64,000 nt of DNA from JAPLDP01 sp964628285. GTDB lineage: Bacteria > Bacteroidota > Bacteroidia > Bacteroidales > JAGONC01. Shown in pieces: positions 1-9,568 of the stretch. The DNA is taken from positions 16,696 to 80,695 of the forward strand of contig CAZVNP010000009.1 of assembly GCA_964628285.1 (NCBI GenBank), written 5' to 3'. Every line of letters begins with the position of its first letter. The first letter of the stretch is position 1. Under the pieces are notes generated by a model, which was not told the origin of the DNA, did no database searches, and was given only the letters and a program-made list of their open reading frames with translations. Made by a program: the position numbers and the translations under genes.

Positions 1-3000
1 AGTCAACGGCGAGTTTCTGGGATTGCGGTGAATACATAGCCACGGCTTACAAGCTTCAGGTGGGTCATCCGCCGGGGGCACCGCTGTTTCAGATGCTGGG
101 ACGTTTTTTCTCGTTGTTTGCTTTCGGCCATACGGCTCTGGTGGCCCGCATGGTGAACACCATGTCGGCGCTGTCGTCAGGGCTCACCATCATGTTCCTT
201 TTCTGGACCATCACGCTGTTGGCCAAAAAGATCGTCATCGCCGGAGGTGAGATGACCAAAGTAAAAATGGTGGCCATCATGGGTAGCGGCATTATTGGCG
301 CCCTGGCGTATAGCTTCACTGATTCGTTCTGGTTCTCTGCCGTCGAAGGCGAAGTGTACGGCATGTCATCCTGTTATACCGCCATCGTCTTCTGGGCCAT
401 ACTCAAATGGGAGGAAACGGCCGACGAAAAACGCTCCCTGCGCTGGATCGTCCTGATAGCCTACCTGATAGGCTTGTCGATAGGCGTACACATGCTCAAC
501 CTCCTCGCCATTCCTTCCATCACCTTCGTTTACTACTTCAAGAAACACCCGTCGCCCTCCTTCAGAGGCATAGTGGGGGTCTTCCTGCTCTCACTCCTGC
601 TGCTGGCTTTTGTGATGTATATCATCATTCCGTGGACGGTGAAACTGGCCGGCGCCTTTGAATTATTTTTTGTCAACACCCTCGGATTGCCTTTCAACAC
701 AGGCACGGTCATCTATTTCGTCCTGCTCACCGGTGGCATCCTCTGGGCTTGGCGCTTTACGCGCAGGCGCCATAAAGTGGTATGGAACACCATTATCGTG
801 TGTGTGACATTTATTCTCATCGGCTATTCATCCTTCCTGATGCTGGTCATCCGGTCCAATGCCGACACGCCGATCAATGAAGACAAGCCCAAGGATGCCA
901 TCGGCCTGCTGGCCTACCTTAACAGAGAGCAATACGGAAACTGGCCGTTGCTCTACGGACCTTACTACAATGCTCCCATCATCGGCCAAAAAGACGGCAA
1001 GCCGGTCTATGCCAAGGACGAAGCCAGGGGCAAATACGTGATCATCGACGCCAGGAAAGACGCCCTGCCCGTTTATGACCCCCGTTTCATGACCGTTTTC
1101 CCGAGGATGTGGTGCAACACCGAACCTTACTACGCCGACGGCTACAAGCAATGGGGCAGAATCAAAGGGATCCCGGTGTCGGTGACGGATCAGAACGGCA
1201 AGAGCAGAATCATCATGAAACCGACCTTCGGCGAGAACCTGAGATTTTTTATCGCCTATCAGGTCAATTATATGTACTGGCGTTATTTCATGTGGAATTT
1301 CGCCGGGCGGCAGGACGACAACCAGGGTTATGGCGATGACCTGAACGGCAACTGGATCAGCGGCATCACCTTTCTGGATGAAATGAGGCTCGGTCCCCAG
1401 ACTAACCTTCCCGAGGACTTCAGGAACAAGGCCCGCAACAAATTTTACATGCTGCCCCTGCTCCTGGGTTTGATCGGATTGATCTACCACTGGCAGAAAA
1501 ATAAAAAAGACACCTCGGTCGTCGCCCTGCTGTTCATCATGACGGGCCTGGCCATCGTGGTGTACCTCAACCAATATGCGCCGCAGCCCCGGGAAAGGGA
1601 TTATGCCTATGCCGGCTCCTTTTATGCCTTCGCCATCTGGATAGGATTGGGGGTGCTGGGATTGATCGAGTGGCTCCGCCTGAATAAGGAGCGTCTGCTG
1701 CCCGTCATCCTGGTGATTTTAGCCTGTCTGGTGCTGGTGCCAGCCAACATGGCCCGGGAGGACTGGAACGACCATGACCGCTCGGGACGTTACATCGCCC
1801 GCAGCACCGCCATCAACTATCTCAACAGCTGCGCTCCCGGTGCCATCCTCTTCACCAATGCCGATAACGACACCTTCCCTCTGTGGTACGCCCAGGAGGT
1901 CGAAAACATACGCACCGACGTCAGGGTGGTCAACCTCAGCCTCCTCAACACCGACTGGTACATCGACGAAATGAAACGGAAAGCCTACGATTCGGATCCC
2001 GTACCCTTCTCGCTGACAAACAAGGTATATCACCAGGGCAGTTTTGATATCGTTTACCTGATCGAGCATGAGCAGATCAAGGATTACGTCAATCTGCACA
2101 CCCTGATGGACCTGCTGGAGAAAGACACTAAGGAATTTGAGTTCATGAGCGATGTCGGCCGCATCGATTACCTGCCGGCAAAAAAATTCATGGTGCCTGT
2201 CGACTCCGCCACGGTGGTCGGCAACGGGACGGTCCCCCGTGCCCTGTCCGGTCGTATCGCACCGTTAAAATGGAAGGTGGATAATACGGCCATCTATAAG
2301 AACGACCTGATGATCCTGGACCTGCTGGGCTCCAACGACTGGAAAAGACCGGTGTACTTTGTTTCCACCGCCGGTGACGATGCCTATCTGGGCTTGCAGG
2401 ATTACTTTCAGATGGAAGGCCTGGCCTACCGTGTCATCCCCGTGAAAATGGACGAGCAGGGTGGTCTGACAGGGCATGTCGACACAAAGATCATGTATGA
2501 CCATGTGATGAACCAATTCGACTTCACCAACCTGAACAACCCGCGCATCTACCTCGACGAAACGGCCCGGCGCATGACCTATGGCTTCCGTAACATCTTC
2601 AGCAGGCTGGCCTATGCCTTACTCATGGAAGGCAAACGGGACTCGGCGGTGGCCGTCTGTGACCGTTGCGTGGAGGCCATACCCGACAGCTGCGTGCCTT
2701 ATAATCCGCTCATACTGCCTATCGCCGAGACCTACTTCGCCGCGGGGCAAAGCGCCAAAGGAGCCGCCATCTTCAGCCGCCTGCTTGACTATTACGAACA
2801 GGAACTGGCATATTACTTTTCGTTCAGCGAGGAAAGGATACCATACCTCAACGATAACATCCGCCAGGCCCTTGCCCTGGTGCAACACATCTACTCGTCG
2901 GCGGGCGATTACGGGCAAACCGCCTTGTCACAACGGGCCGACACCATCATGAAGGTGTTTACGCAGAATTATATCGAGGTTTTCAGTAAAGACACGTTAA

Positions 3001-3005
3001 GGTGA
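1..3005 (+). CDS. DUF2723 family membrane protein (5' partial)
   Basis: The frame is open from base 3, and the residues before the GTG at 60 (SFWDCGEYIATAYKLQ) continue smoothly into VGHPPGAP. The gene therefore starts left of the window. This FWDCGEY...GHPPGAP region is the N-terminal hallmark of DUF2723 proteins, a Bacteroidota family of polytopic membrane proteins related to GT-C (O-mannosyl) glycosyltransferases. Many hydrophobic helices fill roughly the first 250 residues, and a second cluster lies around residues 460-570. A soluble C-terminal part contains helix pairs resembling TPRs near residues 855-950. The role is inferred from the family: transfer of sugar from a lipid carrier at the inner membrane. 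The substrate is unknown. The stop is at 3003-3005. The next gene converges from the other strand. Confidence 0.85.
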   Translation, partial: STASFWDCGEYIATAYKLQVGHPPGAPLFQMLGRFFSLFAFGHTALVARMVNTMSALSSGLTIMFLFWTITLLAKKIVIAGGEMTKVKMVAIMGSGIIGALAYSFTDSFWFSAVEGEVYGMSSCYTAIVFWAILKWEETADEKRSLRWIVLIAYLIGLSIGVHMLNLLAIPSITFVYYFKKHPSPSFRGIVGVFLLSLLLLAFVMYIIIPWTVKLAGAFELFFVNTLGLPFNTGTVIYFVLLTGGILWAWRFTRRRHKVVWNTIIVCVTFILIGYSSFLMLVIRSNADTPINEDKPKDAIGLLAYLNREQYGNWPLLYGPYYNAPIIGQKDGKPVYAKDEARGKYVIIDARKDALPVYDPRFMTVFPRMWCNTEPYYADGYKQWGRIKGIPVSVTDQNGKSRIIMKPTFGENLRFFIAYQVNYMYWRYFMWNFAGRQDDNQGYGDDLNGNWISGITFLDEMRLGPQTNLPEDFRNKARNKFYMLPLLLGLIGLIYHWQKNKKDTSVVALLFIMTGLAIVVYLNQYAPQPRERDYAYAGSFYAFAIWIGLGVLGLIEWLRLNKERLLPVILVILACLVLVPANMAREDWNDHDRSGRYIARSTAINYLNSCAPGAILFTNADNDTFPLWYAQEVENIRTDVRVVNLSLLNTDWYIDEMKRKAYDSDPVPFSLTNKVYHQGSFDIVYLIEHEQIKDYVNLHTLMDLLEKDTKEFEFMSDVGRIDYLPAKKFMVPVDSATVVGNGTVPRALSGRIAPLKWKVDNTAIYKNDLMILDLLGSNDWKRPVYFVSTAGDDAYLGLQDYFQMEGLAYRVIPVKMDEQGGLTGHVDTKIMYDHVMNQFDFTNLNNPRIYLDETARRMTYGFRNIFSRLAYALLMEGKRDSAVAVCDRCVEAIPDSCVPYNPLILPIAETYFAAGQSAKGAAIFSRLLDYYEQELAYYFSFSEERIPYLNDNIRQALALVQHIYSSAGDYGQTALSQRADTIMKVFTQNYIEVFSKDTLR

Positions 3006-3036
3006 TCCGGTAATGACAGGCGATGGATATCGATGT

Positions 3037-3075
3037 GCTGATTAGCTGATTAGCTGATTAGCCGATGTGCTGATT
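3037..3075. repeat. short tandem repeat (GCTGATTA)
   Basis: Three head-to-tail copies of the octamer GCTGATTA span 3037-3060, and a fourth lies at 3068-3075 after a short spacer. It sits between two convergent genes. No hairpin or T-run makes it a terminator. It is likely a slippage-prone intergenic repeat. Confidence 0.7.
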
Positions 3076-3114
3076 AGGCAGTGTACCGGTGTCTGTATGC
3101 CGATGGGCTCATGC

Positions 3115-5091
3115 TCACCACCGTATCACCTTCCGTGTAAATACCTGCCCGCCATGATAAGCCCTGAGGAAATAAACCCCACGGCTCAGCCTCCCCGGAT
3201 CGAAACTAAACACGGTGTATGACGGTATCTGCACTTCCCGGGCATAGCAGATGCGGCCGTTCAGGGCTACCATCTCAATTCTGTCGATGGCCTGCTCACC
3301 GGCTCTGACACAGATGACGTCGGTGGAGGGATTGGGGAAAACAAGAAAAGCTGGCGTGGTGAGATTGCCGTAATAACCCAGGATGATGCTGCTGTTACGG
3401 GTGATAATCCACTGATCGGGATCAAAAAACACCGAATCGGTAGAAAATCCCGGATCCACGACGAAAGTCTGACCTGAAAATGTATTGTCGAAGACAATAA
3501 GGGTATCGCCTTCAATTCCTTTGAACCGTATGGGTAAGGGCAGATCAAAAAAAGCGACGGAGGGATCCGATGTGGTCTGGTTAATAGTGACCTCGATGCG
3601 GTTCTGATCTTTGTAAGAACAGATAATGGAATAAACGGGATACCCCTGGCCATAGTACCATTCGTTGAAGAAGGCTGTCAGGTCACGGCCTGCGGCCTCC
3701 TCAAAATGGCGTTTGGCGTCATCGAAGGTGGCATAACGATAAGCGAGCAAAGGGTCGGTAAGGTAGCCTTGCAGGGCTGCGAAGAAAGCCGAATCGCCGA
3801 TGACCCAGCGCAGCAGGTGGAGGATCATGGCACCTTTGCTGTACGACAGCCGCGGGTCGAAGATGCGGGCGATGGAGGTCGTGTCGTCGCAGTAAACCGA
3901 GCCGCCGGGAGAGCTGGTGGTGTAACCGATGTTGTTCGACTTCCAGATGGGCCAGTAACGTCCTTCAAAAAGATGCTCGTAGGTGAGGCCGGTCATGTAA
4001 GTGGCGTAACCTTCATTGAGCCAGATGTCGTGCCAGGTGGCCAGCGTCACCATATCGCCGAACCACTGGTGCGCCAGCTCATGGGCCAGGATCTCATGAC
4101 CGAAGTTACCGGTGAAGGTCATGGTCTGGTGTTCCATGCCTCCACCCACAAGCCACTCGGCATGTCCGTATTTCTCTTTGAAAAAAGGATAGGGTATGAG
4201 AAGGTCATTATACAGCTCCATCACAGGTATCAGATCGGGCGTCATACCCTGAATGGTCTGGAGGTCCTCCGGAAAGACATAATTGAGGATCTCGATGGAG
4301 TCGGAGCCGTAAGGGACATAATCCGAAAACGCAACATAATTGGTCACGGCGACAGCCACCAGATAGGCGGCGATGGGATAACGGTGCTTCCAGTGAAAGG
4401 TTTTATTGTCCCCGGCCGTGGTCTCACTGACCAGCAAGCCGTTACCGGCGACACGGTACTGTGACGGCGTGGTTACGATGATATCGATCGAGTCAATTTT
4501 ATCGGACAGGTCATTTTTGCATGGCCACCAGTCCTGGGCACCGTAAGGTTCGGAGAAGGCCCAGAGGATCGGTGTTTCGTCGTGGCTGCTCTGAGTGAAT
4601 GACCCATAGCCGCTGTTCTCCGGCGGCACGCCGCGGTACCAGACGGCCACCGAATCGGTCACGCCAAGGGTCAGCGGCTGCCCCAGTGAAATGCGAAGCT
4701 CGTCACCCGGTGTCAGGTCATAACTCACCGGGGCACCGTGGAAGATGATGGAATCGACGGTCATGCCGTGATACAGCTGAAAGGCTATCGTATCCACACC
4801 GGGTTCGACAGGGATGACATACGACATCACGGAACCACTGATGTAACGCACATTGGGGTCGAGGTACCACGTGAACCGGTCATAGATCAGGTTGTAATTG
4901 GATCCTGTATAGCTGCCGGACACCGGCGCAGGAAAACGGAGGGTACAGGATTTCTGTTCCCATGCCGACAGCTTCTCCATGGATTCCACAGAGGGTGTGT
5001 CCTGACAATAAACGCCGGAAGATATGAAAACGATCAGGTAAAGACACCCTATCGCCCCCGGCCAGGCCTTTCTTATGTAATATTTCTTCAT
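3115..5091 (-). CDS. Secreted M1 family aminopeptidase with T9SS sorting domain
   Basis: This is a zinc metallopeptidase of the M1 (aminopeptidase N-like) family. The HELAHQWFGD motif, followed about 19 residues later by NEGYATY, gives the HExxH-18-E zinc site. GGGMEHQT just before it is the exopeptidase substrate-binding motif. The N-terminus has a basic stretch and a hydrophobic segment (CLYLIVFISSG) typical of a signal peptide. The C-terminal 80 residues (FPNPSTDVI ... LSRGVYFLRAY ... RKVIRW) form a type A sorting domain of the type IX secretion system. The product should be exported to the cell surface or medium. I chose the ATG at 5091 over a GTG at 5106. Upstream, TAACTTTA (plus-strand 5139-5146) is one base off the -7 consensus. 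About 658 residues. Confidence 0.92.
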   Translation of the reverse strand: MKKYYIRKAWPGAIGCLYLIVFISSGVYCQDTPSVESMEKLSAWEQKSCTLRFPAPVSGSYTGSNYNLIYDRFTWYLDPNVRYISGSVMSYVIPVEPGVDTIAFQLYHGMTVDSIIFHGAPVSYDLTPGDELRISLGQPLTLGVTDSVAVWYRGVPPENSGYGSFTQSSHDETPILWAFSEPYGAQDWWPCKNDLSDKIDSIDIIVTTPSQYRVAGNGLLVSETTAGDNKTFHWKHRYPIAAYLVAVAVTNYVAFSDYVPYGSDSIEILNYVFPEDLQTIQGMTPDLIPVMELYNDLLIPYPFFKEKYGHAEWLVGGGMEHQTMTFTGNFGHEILAHELAHQWFGDMVTLATWHDIWLNEGYATYMTGLTYEHLFEGRYWPIWKSNNIGYTTSSPGGSVYCDDTTSIARIFDPRLSYSKGAMILHLLRWVIGDSAFFAALQGYLTDPLLAYRYATFDDAKRHFEEAAGRDLTAFFNEWYYGQGYPVYSIICSYKDQNRIEVTINQTTSDPSVAFFDLPLPIRFKGIEGDTLIVFDNTFSGQTFVVDPGFSTDSVFFDPDQWIITRNSSIILGYYGNLTTPAFLVFPNPSTDVICVRAGEQAIDRIEMVALNGRICYAREVQIPSYTVFSFDPGRLSRGVYFLRAYHGGQVFTRKVIRW

Positions 5092-5154
5092 TACCGCTTT
5101 CAGCACTGAAATTTTACCATCTTTGTATCGTTAAACCATAAAGTTACGGCAATT

Positions 5155-6831
5155 TTGCTTTCGCAAAGAAAAATAACTCCCGTAGTGCTTTGGCTGGCGG
5201 CAGGCATCCTGGTCATTGCCTGTGCCAATCCCATCGCACCCACGGGCGGACCCAAGGATGTGACGCCTCCCAATGTCCTGGCGTGCACCCCGCCCAACCA
5301 GTCGGTTCATTTTACGGATCACAGCATTCATATCCTATTCGATGAATTTGTCAATTTAAATAATCCAGGTGATAAGATAATTATTTCCCCGCCCTTAACC
5401 ATCAAACCGGATTATAAATTGAGAGGTAAAAGGCTGATCATTAATATCGAGGATACCCTCAGGTTAAATACCACCTACACCTTTTATTTCGGTGATGCCG
5501 TCACGGATCTGAATGAAAATAACCCCCTTGGAAATTTTCAATACATCTGTTCCACGGGGGGTTACCTCGATTCATTGACGATGTCGGGCAGCATTCTGAA
5601 TGCCTTTGACCTGACACCTGAGAAAGGGGTGTGGGTGATGCTGTACAACACCCCTGACGATTCCCTGCCCTATAAGGAATTGCCTTTTTATGCGACAAAA
5701 ACGGACCAGGACGGTCATTTCCTGTTCACCAACCTCCGCGAACACCGCTACAAGTTATTCTCACTCGGTGACGTTAACGGTAACTACCTTTATGATCCGT
5801 ACACCGAACCCATCGCTTTCGCCGATTCACTCCTCACGCCCCGGCTGAAACAACCGGTCGACCTGGATGACACCGTTCAAACCATGCCGGAGCCGTCACC
5901 TGTTTTTTATATGTTTCAGGAAATTGATACGATACAACGGTTAACGGAAGCGAAATATATTGGTGAAGGCATGATGCAGATGGTTTTCAGGTTTCCTGCC
6001 GGGAACGTTTCACTGCGACCCCTCGACAGCGTTCCGCCCGAAAGCCGGCTGATGCATGAGATGAACTGCAGCTTTGATACCATGCTGGTCTGGATCAGGC
6101 CCCCCGTGCCCGATACGCTGAAACTGGCGGTGAGCATCGGAGACACCGTGCTCGACACGGTTAAAATGGTGCAACCCCAAGTCGCCATACGTAAAAGAAT
6201 CCCTAAAAAAGAACAGGAACAACAAAAATTATCGATCACCACCAGCCTGAATGCAGGTAAACAGCTCGATTATTTCCGGCCCTTTGTACTGAAAAGCACC
6301 TACCCCCTTGAGAGCTACAGGCTTGGGGGGACTGTGATCATCGAAGACATGGATACCCTGCATCCGGAAATCCAGGTGGACGATACCATCGGGAGGTACA
6401 TCACCATCCGTCACCAGTGGAAGGAAGACCGCCCCTACCGTTTGATCATCCCCGATTCCTCCTTCACCGACATCCTGGATCACACCAACGACTCACTGCA
6501 GATACCTTTCAAAACCACCTCCTCAAGTGATTATAGCAGCCTGAAAATAGACATCCGGCTCACCACCGTCGACATACCCTATATCATCCAGCTTTTGAAT
6601 GAAAAAGACCATGTGACAGGTGAGACCTATATCACAACTTCATCAACAATCAATTTTGATAAACTTAAGCCTGGAAAATACAAACTAAAAGCTATCCAGG
6701 ACTTAAACCATAACAGGCGCTGGGATACGGGCATCTACCTCCGGATGTCACAACCCGAAAAGGTGATCTTTTTTAATAAGTCATTTGATCTCCATGCCAA
6801 TTGGATCGACGAGGAGACATGGAGAATTTAG
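5155..6831 (+). CDS. Ig-like (Big_5/SbsA-type) domain lipoprotein
   Basis: 558 residues. The N-terminus has a hydrophobic stretch ending in LVIACANP, a lipobox with Cys near residue 24, so this is a predicted lipoprotein. The following PTGGPKDVTPP and the segment SVHFTDHSIHILFDEFVNLNN are typical of the N-terminal Big_5/SbsA Ig-like domain of a conserved Bacteroidota lipoprotein family. Later regions look like beta-sandwich repeats, and GDVNGNYLYDPYTEPIAF and IQDLNHNRRWDTG recall repeated calcium-binding-like loops. No enzymatic function is known for the family. The only plausible start is TTG at 5155: the in-frame stop lies at 5107 and no ATG or GTG occurs between. CATCTTTG at 5118-5125 is one base off a -7 element. 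It is divergent from the M1 peptidase gene. Confidence 0.75.
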   Translation: MLSQRKITPVVLWLAAGILVIACANPIAPTGGPKDVTPPNVLACTPPNQSVHFTDHSIHILFDEFVNLNNPGDKIIISPPLTIKPDYKLRGKRLIINIEDTLRLNTTYTFYFGDAVTDLNENNPLGNFQYICSTGGYLDSLTMSGSILNAFDLTPEKGVWVMLYNTPDDSLPYKELPFYATKTDQDGHFLFTNLREHRYKLFSLGDVNGNYLYDPYTEPIAFADSLLTPRLKQPVDLDDTVQTMPEPSPVFYMFQEIDTIQRLTEAKYIGEGMMQMVFRFPAGNVSLRPLDSVPPESRLMHEMNCSFDTMLVWIRPPVPDTLKLAVSIGDTVLDTVKMVQPQVAIRKRIPKKEQEQQKLSITTSLNAGKQLDYFRPFVLKSTYPLESYRLGGTVIIEDMDTLHPEIQVDDTIGRYITIRHQWKEDRPYRLIIPDSSFTDILDHTNDSLQIPFKTTSSSDYSSLKIDIRLTTVDIPYIIQLLNEKDHVTGETYITTSSTINFDKLKPGKYKLKAIQDLNHNRRWDTGIYLRMSQPEKVIFFNKSFDLHANWIDEETWRI

Positions 6832-6832
6832 C

Positions 6833-7129
6833 TTAATCGTCGCCGCATTTGTCAATGCAATGAACTATTTCGGTAAGCGCATCACTCCTCAGGGAATAAA
6901 AGATTTTCTTGCCATCCCTCTTGGAATACAGAACACCCTTAATCTTTAAGATGTTCAGGTGATGGGAAGCCGAAGCCTGCTCGATCTTAAGATGGGTGTA
7001 GATCTCGGTTACACTTAATTTCGGCTTCTGCTCCAGCAATTCAATGATGGCAATGCGCATCGGATGAGCAAGGGCCCTCAGTTTGCTGGCCGCGTTCTCA
7101 AGTTTTGTGATATCAATCGTAGTTTTCAT
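6833..7129 (-). CDS. ArsR family winged-helix transcriptional regulator
   Basis: 98 residues from the ATG at 7129. The segment KLRALAHPMRIAIIELLEQKPKLSVTEIYTHLKIEQASASHHLNILKIKGVL is the ArsR-type winged helix; the recognition helix is about EQASASHHLNIL, followed by the wing SKRDGKKIFYSL. The C-terminus carries HCIDKCGDD, so a thiol or metal sensor site is possible but not shown. The canonical ArsR N-terminal ELCVCDL metal box is absent (here KLSVTEIYTHL). An upstream TTG at 7147 is rejected because the -7 promoter element overlaps it. It lies downstream of ade on the same strand but has its own promoter. The target is unknown. Confidence 0.88.
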   Translation of the reverse strand: MKTTIDITKLENAASKLRALAHPMRIAIIELLEQKPKLSVTEIYTHLKIEQASASHHLNILKIKGVLYSKRDGKKIFYSLRSDALTEIVHCIDKCGDD

Positions 7130-7144
7130 AGTTAAATTTTTCTG

Positions 7145-7152
7145 CAAATATA
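7145..7152 (-). promoter_or_regulatory. Bacteroidota -7 promoter element (TATATTTG) for arsR
   Basis: The minus-strand sequence is TATATTTG, an exact TAnnTTTG match, with a TTG starting 21 bases upstream as a -33 candidate. It lies about 16 bases upstream of the ATG at 7129, so arsR is probably transcribed separately from ade. Confidence 0.6.
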
Positions 7153-7196
7153 CAAAAAAACATTATCAGGCAATAAATATGTACATAATTTGGCAA

Positions 7197-8849
7197 TTAT
7201 TTTGAAAATAATTTGACAAATTCAAATTTTTTCCCGTCAAAAAGGCCCTTATCGCTTAACTTAAGCTCAGGAATGACAAGCAAAGCCATAAAAGACAAGG
7301 TCATGAAAGGGGATTTGAGTTTTGACCCGTTTTTTTTGACTTTCTTATCTAATTTTTCATAAAGCGCGGCAACTTCTCTTCCTTCCATATCCGACATGAT
7401 GCCTGCCACGGGCAGGGGAAGCACCAGCGTGTCCCTGCCGGCGGTAAAGGCGATACCACCTTTATGATCGATCAGCAGGTTGACTGCGGCCACGATCTCT
7501 TCATCACTGGTGCCGAGGGCGATGATGTTATGGCTGTCGTGTGCCACCGAGGAAGCCATGGCACCCTGCCCTAATCCGAAGCCCCGGACAAAGCCGACGG
7601 CAGGTTTGGCTTTTTCATACCTGTTGACAACGGTCATTTTCAGAATATCGCGTTTAATGTCGCTGACAACATTTCCTGCGACGACAGTGGGGACGATAAA
7701 AAGGGTCTCCGTGATAAGCTGTCCGTCCAGAGCTTTCTGCACCCTCATCATACCCTCCCCGGCCCCGACCCTGAGGTCGTCTACGGTTATCTTTTCCGCA
7801 TGAAAACGGTTGACTGGTGTTTCCGTGATATGAGGGATCATTGTCTTCCCCTGTTCAGCCACTTTAATGCCATCAATATAGGTTGCCAAAACATTAAAAT
7901 CCGATAAGTTGTCCACGATGATAAAATCGGCCGGATCACCTTTCTGTAACATCCCGACATTCAGATGGTAATGCTTCACCGGATTAAAAATGCAGCTCCG
8001 CAGAATGTCCATCAGGTCATATCCTTTTTCAACAGCCCTTTTCACCGGCCGGTTGATATGCCATTTGATCAATTCATCCGGATGTTTGTCATCGGAGCAG
8101 AACATGACCTTATCAGGATAAAGCTGCAGCAATGGCATAAGGGTATTGAAGTTCTTCGCCGCGCTACCTTCTCTCATGAGTATGTTCATCCCCATCTGTA
8201 TTTTTTCCGTGGCTTCCTCGAGGGTAAAGCATTCATGATCGGTGCTGATGCCTGCCGCTATGTATTTCTGTGCCTGCACGCCTTTCAATCCGGGAGCATG
8301 TCCGTCGACAGGCTTATGGCGTGACTTTGCCAGAGCTATTTTTTTCATGACCTCCTCCTGTCCTGCCAGCACTCCCGGATAATTCATCATCTCGGACAGA
8401 TAATGTATCTCTTTCATCTGAAGCAGCTCGTCGGTTTCTTTCAGACCGATGGTGGCGCCGGCGGTCTCGAAAGGTGTCGCCGGCACACAGGAGGGAGCAC
8501 CGAAATAGAATTTAAAAGGCACTCTCTTCCCATTGGCGATCATGAACCTGATGCCGTCGATGCCCATCACATTGGCTATCTCATGAGGATCAGACACCGT
8601 CGCCACCGTGCCGTGAACCACCGCCTGACGGGCAAACTCAGACGGTATCATCATCGAACTCTCGATATGGATGTGTGAGTCGATCAATCCCGGCAGGATG
8701 AAATGATCGGGCACCATGTTATGCTGCCGTGTGTCTGTTATCCTGCCCTCTTCGATCACAATGCCGCCGGGTTTGATCTTGCGTTCTATTATATCGACTA
8801 TTTTCCCGTCGATGGTAAAGCTTTCATGTGTTTTCATAACGTCTGACAT
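7197..8849 (-). CDS. ade: Adenine deaminase
   Basis: 550 residues, the usual length for bacterial AdeC. It converts adenine to hypoxanthine and ammonia in purine salvage. The amidohydrolase metal-binding motif appears as LPGLIDSHIHIESSM near residue 55. Family-typical segments follow: VSDPHEIANVMGIDGI, AGISTDHECFT, and CSDDKHPDEL with the catalytic Asp. The C-terminal segment contains VGFVRGFGLGQGAMASSVAHDSHNI, characteristic of adenine deaminase rather than other amidohydrolases. Start ATG 8849; a second ATG lies four codons in. The stop of the DUF4468 gene upstream is only 13 bases away, so the two are likely co-transcribed. Confidence 0.95.
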   Translation of the reverse strand: MSDVMKTHESFTIDGKIVDIIERKIKPGGIVIEEGRITDTRQHNMVPDHFILPGLIDSHIHIESSMMIPSEFARQAVVHGTVATVSDPHEIANVMGIDGIRFMIANGKRVPFKFYFGAPSCVPATPFETAGATIGLKETDELLQMKEIHYLSEMMNYPGVLAGQEEVMKKIALAKSRHKPVDGHAPGLKGVQAQKYIAAGISTDHECFTLEEATEKIQMGMNILMREGSAAKNFNTLMPLLQLYPDKVMFCSDDKHPDELIKWHINRPVKRAVEKGYDLMDILRSCIFNPVKHYHLNVGMLQKGDPADFIIVDNLSDFNVLATYIDGIKVAEQGKTMIPHITETPVNRFHAEKITVDDLRVGAGEGMMRVQKALDGQLITETLFIVPTVVAGNVVSDIKRDILKMTVVNRYEKAKPAVGFVRGFGLGQGAMASSVAHDSHNIIALGTSDEEIVAAVNLLIDHKGGIAFTAGRDTLVLPLPVAGIMSDMEGREVAALYEKLDKKVKKNGSKLKSPFMTLSFMALLVIPELKLSDKGLFDGKKFEFVKLFSK

Positions 8850-8862
8850 TTGGTGATGCCTT

Positions 8863-9426
8863 TTACCAGTCTTCCTCCTTTCTGACCTTGGGGGGTTTCA
8901 TGGCCTCCTTCAAGCCGTCAATCAGTTCCGTCATGGCATCGTTCACCTTCACCAGTTTGGCATCACAGGTGCTGTTGTAAGCGGGATCCTTTTTGTCAAG
9001 CCACCGTTCCAGCGGGAATTTTGAAGGGGCATTCAGGAGAAAGTGATCGAACGTGTACTTATAACGGCCTTCCTTAAATTCAAGTTTAAAGGAATACAGG
9101 ATGGTACCCCATTCCATTTTCGTTCCATCCTCAACATCAGTATATATTTTAAACCGGTGACCCCCTTCAATTTTACCTGACAGGGGATCACGCACCGTCG
9201 TCACCGCCGAGGGATTGGGATAGGTCTTATTGATCCAGGCGACAGCCCGGTTGTAAAAATCGTTCTTGGTACCCTGTTCATGCACGACACCGGTATAGGT
9301 AATGGTCTCCGTAATGGAGTCGACCGGTACGGATGGGCTGACGGAAGCTGCCGTTTGTGCACCGGCCGTCATGGTCAGACCCGCCAGAACCACGGAGATA
9401 TACAGGGACAGCGTGTGATACTTCAT
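8863..9426 (-). CDS. DUF4468 domain-containing exported protein
   Basis: 187 residues. The N-terminal segment (YHTLSLYISVVLAGLTMTAGA) is a signal peptide with an AQT-type cleavage region. The rest matches the layout of DUF4468 (TBP-like fold) proteins of Bacteroidota: an ITYTGVVHEQGTKNDFYNRAVAWINKTY segment, then a beta-rich part ending in GRYKYTFDHFLL. The short tail PPKVRKEEDW is charged. Function is unknown; location is periplasm or outer membrane by inference. It sits 13 bases upstream of ade on the same strand, probably an operon of convenience. Confidence 0.75.
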   Translation of the reverse strand: MKYHTLSLYISVVLAGLTMTAGAQTAASVSPSVPVDSITETITYTGVVHEQGTKNDFYNRAVAWINKTYPNPSAVTTVRDPLSGKIEGGHRFKIYTDVEDGTKMEWGTILYSFKLEFKEGRYKYTFDHFLLNAPSKFPLERWLDKKDPAYNSTCDAKLVKVNDAMTELIDGLKEAMKPPKVRKEEDW

Positions 9427-9511
9427 TTCCTAAGTTATTTGGGATTCAACTATGAATAGTTACGTCATTGAAAGTAAATTATTGCAGACCGCCGGCACTT
9501 TTTGTATATTA

Positions 9512-9540
9512 GAAAGGCTGTACCTCGGGTACAGCCTTTC
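9512..9540. other. Perfect 13-bp hairpin downstream of groEL
   Basis: GAAAGGCTGTACC, loop TCG, then GGTACAGCCTTTC. It lies 28 bases past the groEL stop in the direction of groEL transcription. No T-run follows on either strand, so it is not a textbook intrinsic terminator. It could be a 3' mRNA stabiliser or a weak terminator. Confidence 0.65.
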
Positions 9541-9568
9541 AAAGAAACAGCACAACATGGCATGACTC

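Noticed and set aside
3706..4464. 252-codon open frame on the plus strand opposite the M1 peptidase gene
   Set aside because: It lies wholly antisense to a clear gene; the sequence has no recognisable domain and looks like a codon-bias shadow.
3321..5091. Unusual GGGMEH in place of the GAMEN motif of M1 peptidases
   Set aside because: GGMEHQT variants are common in bacterial M1 enzymes, and the zinc site is intact.
7130..7147. Upstream TTG start for the ArsR gene
   Set aside because: The exact -7 promoter element overlaps this codon, so it cannot be in the transcript; ATG 7129 fits.
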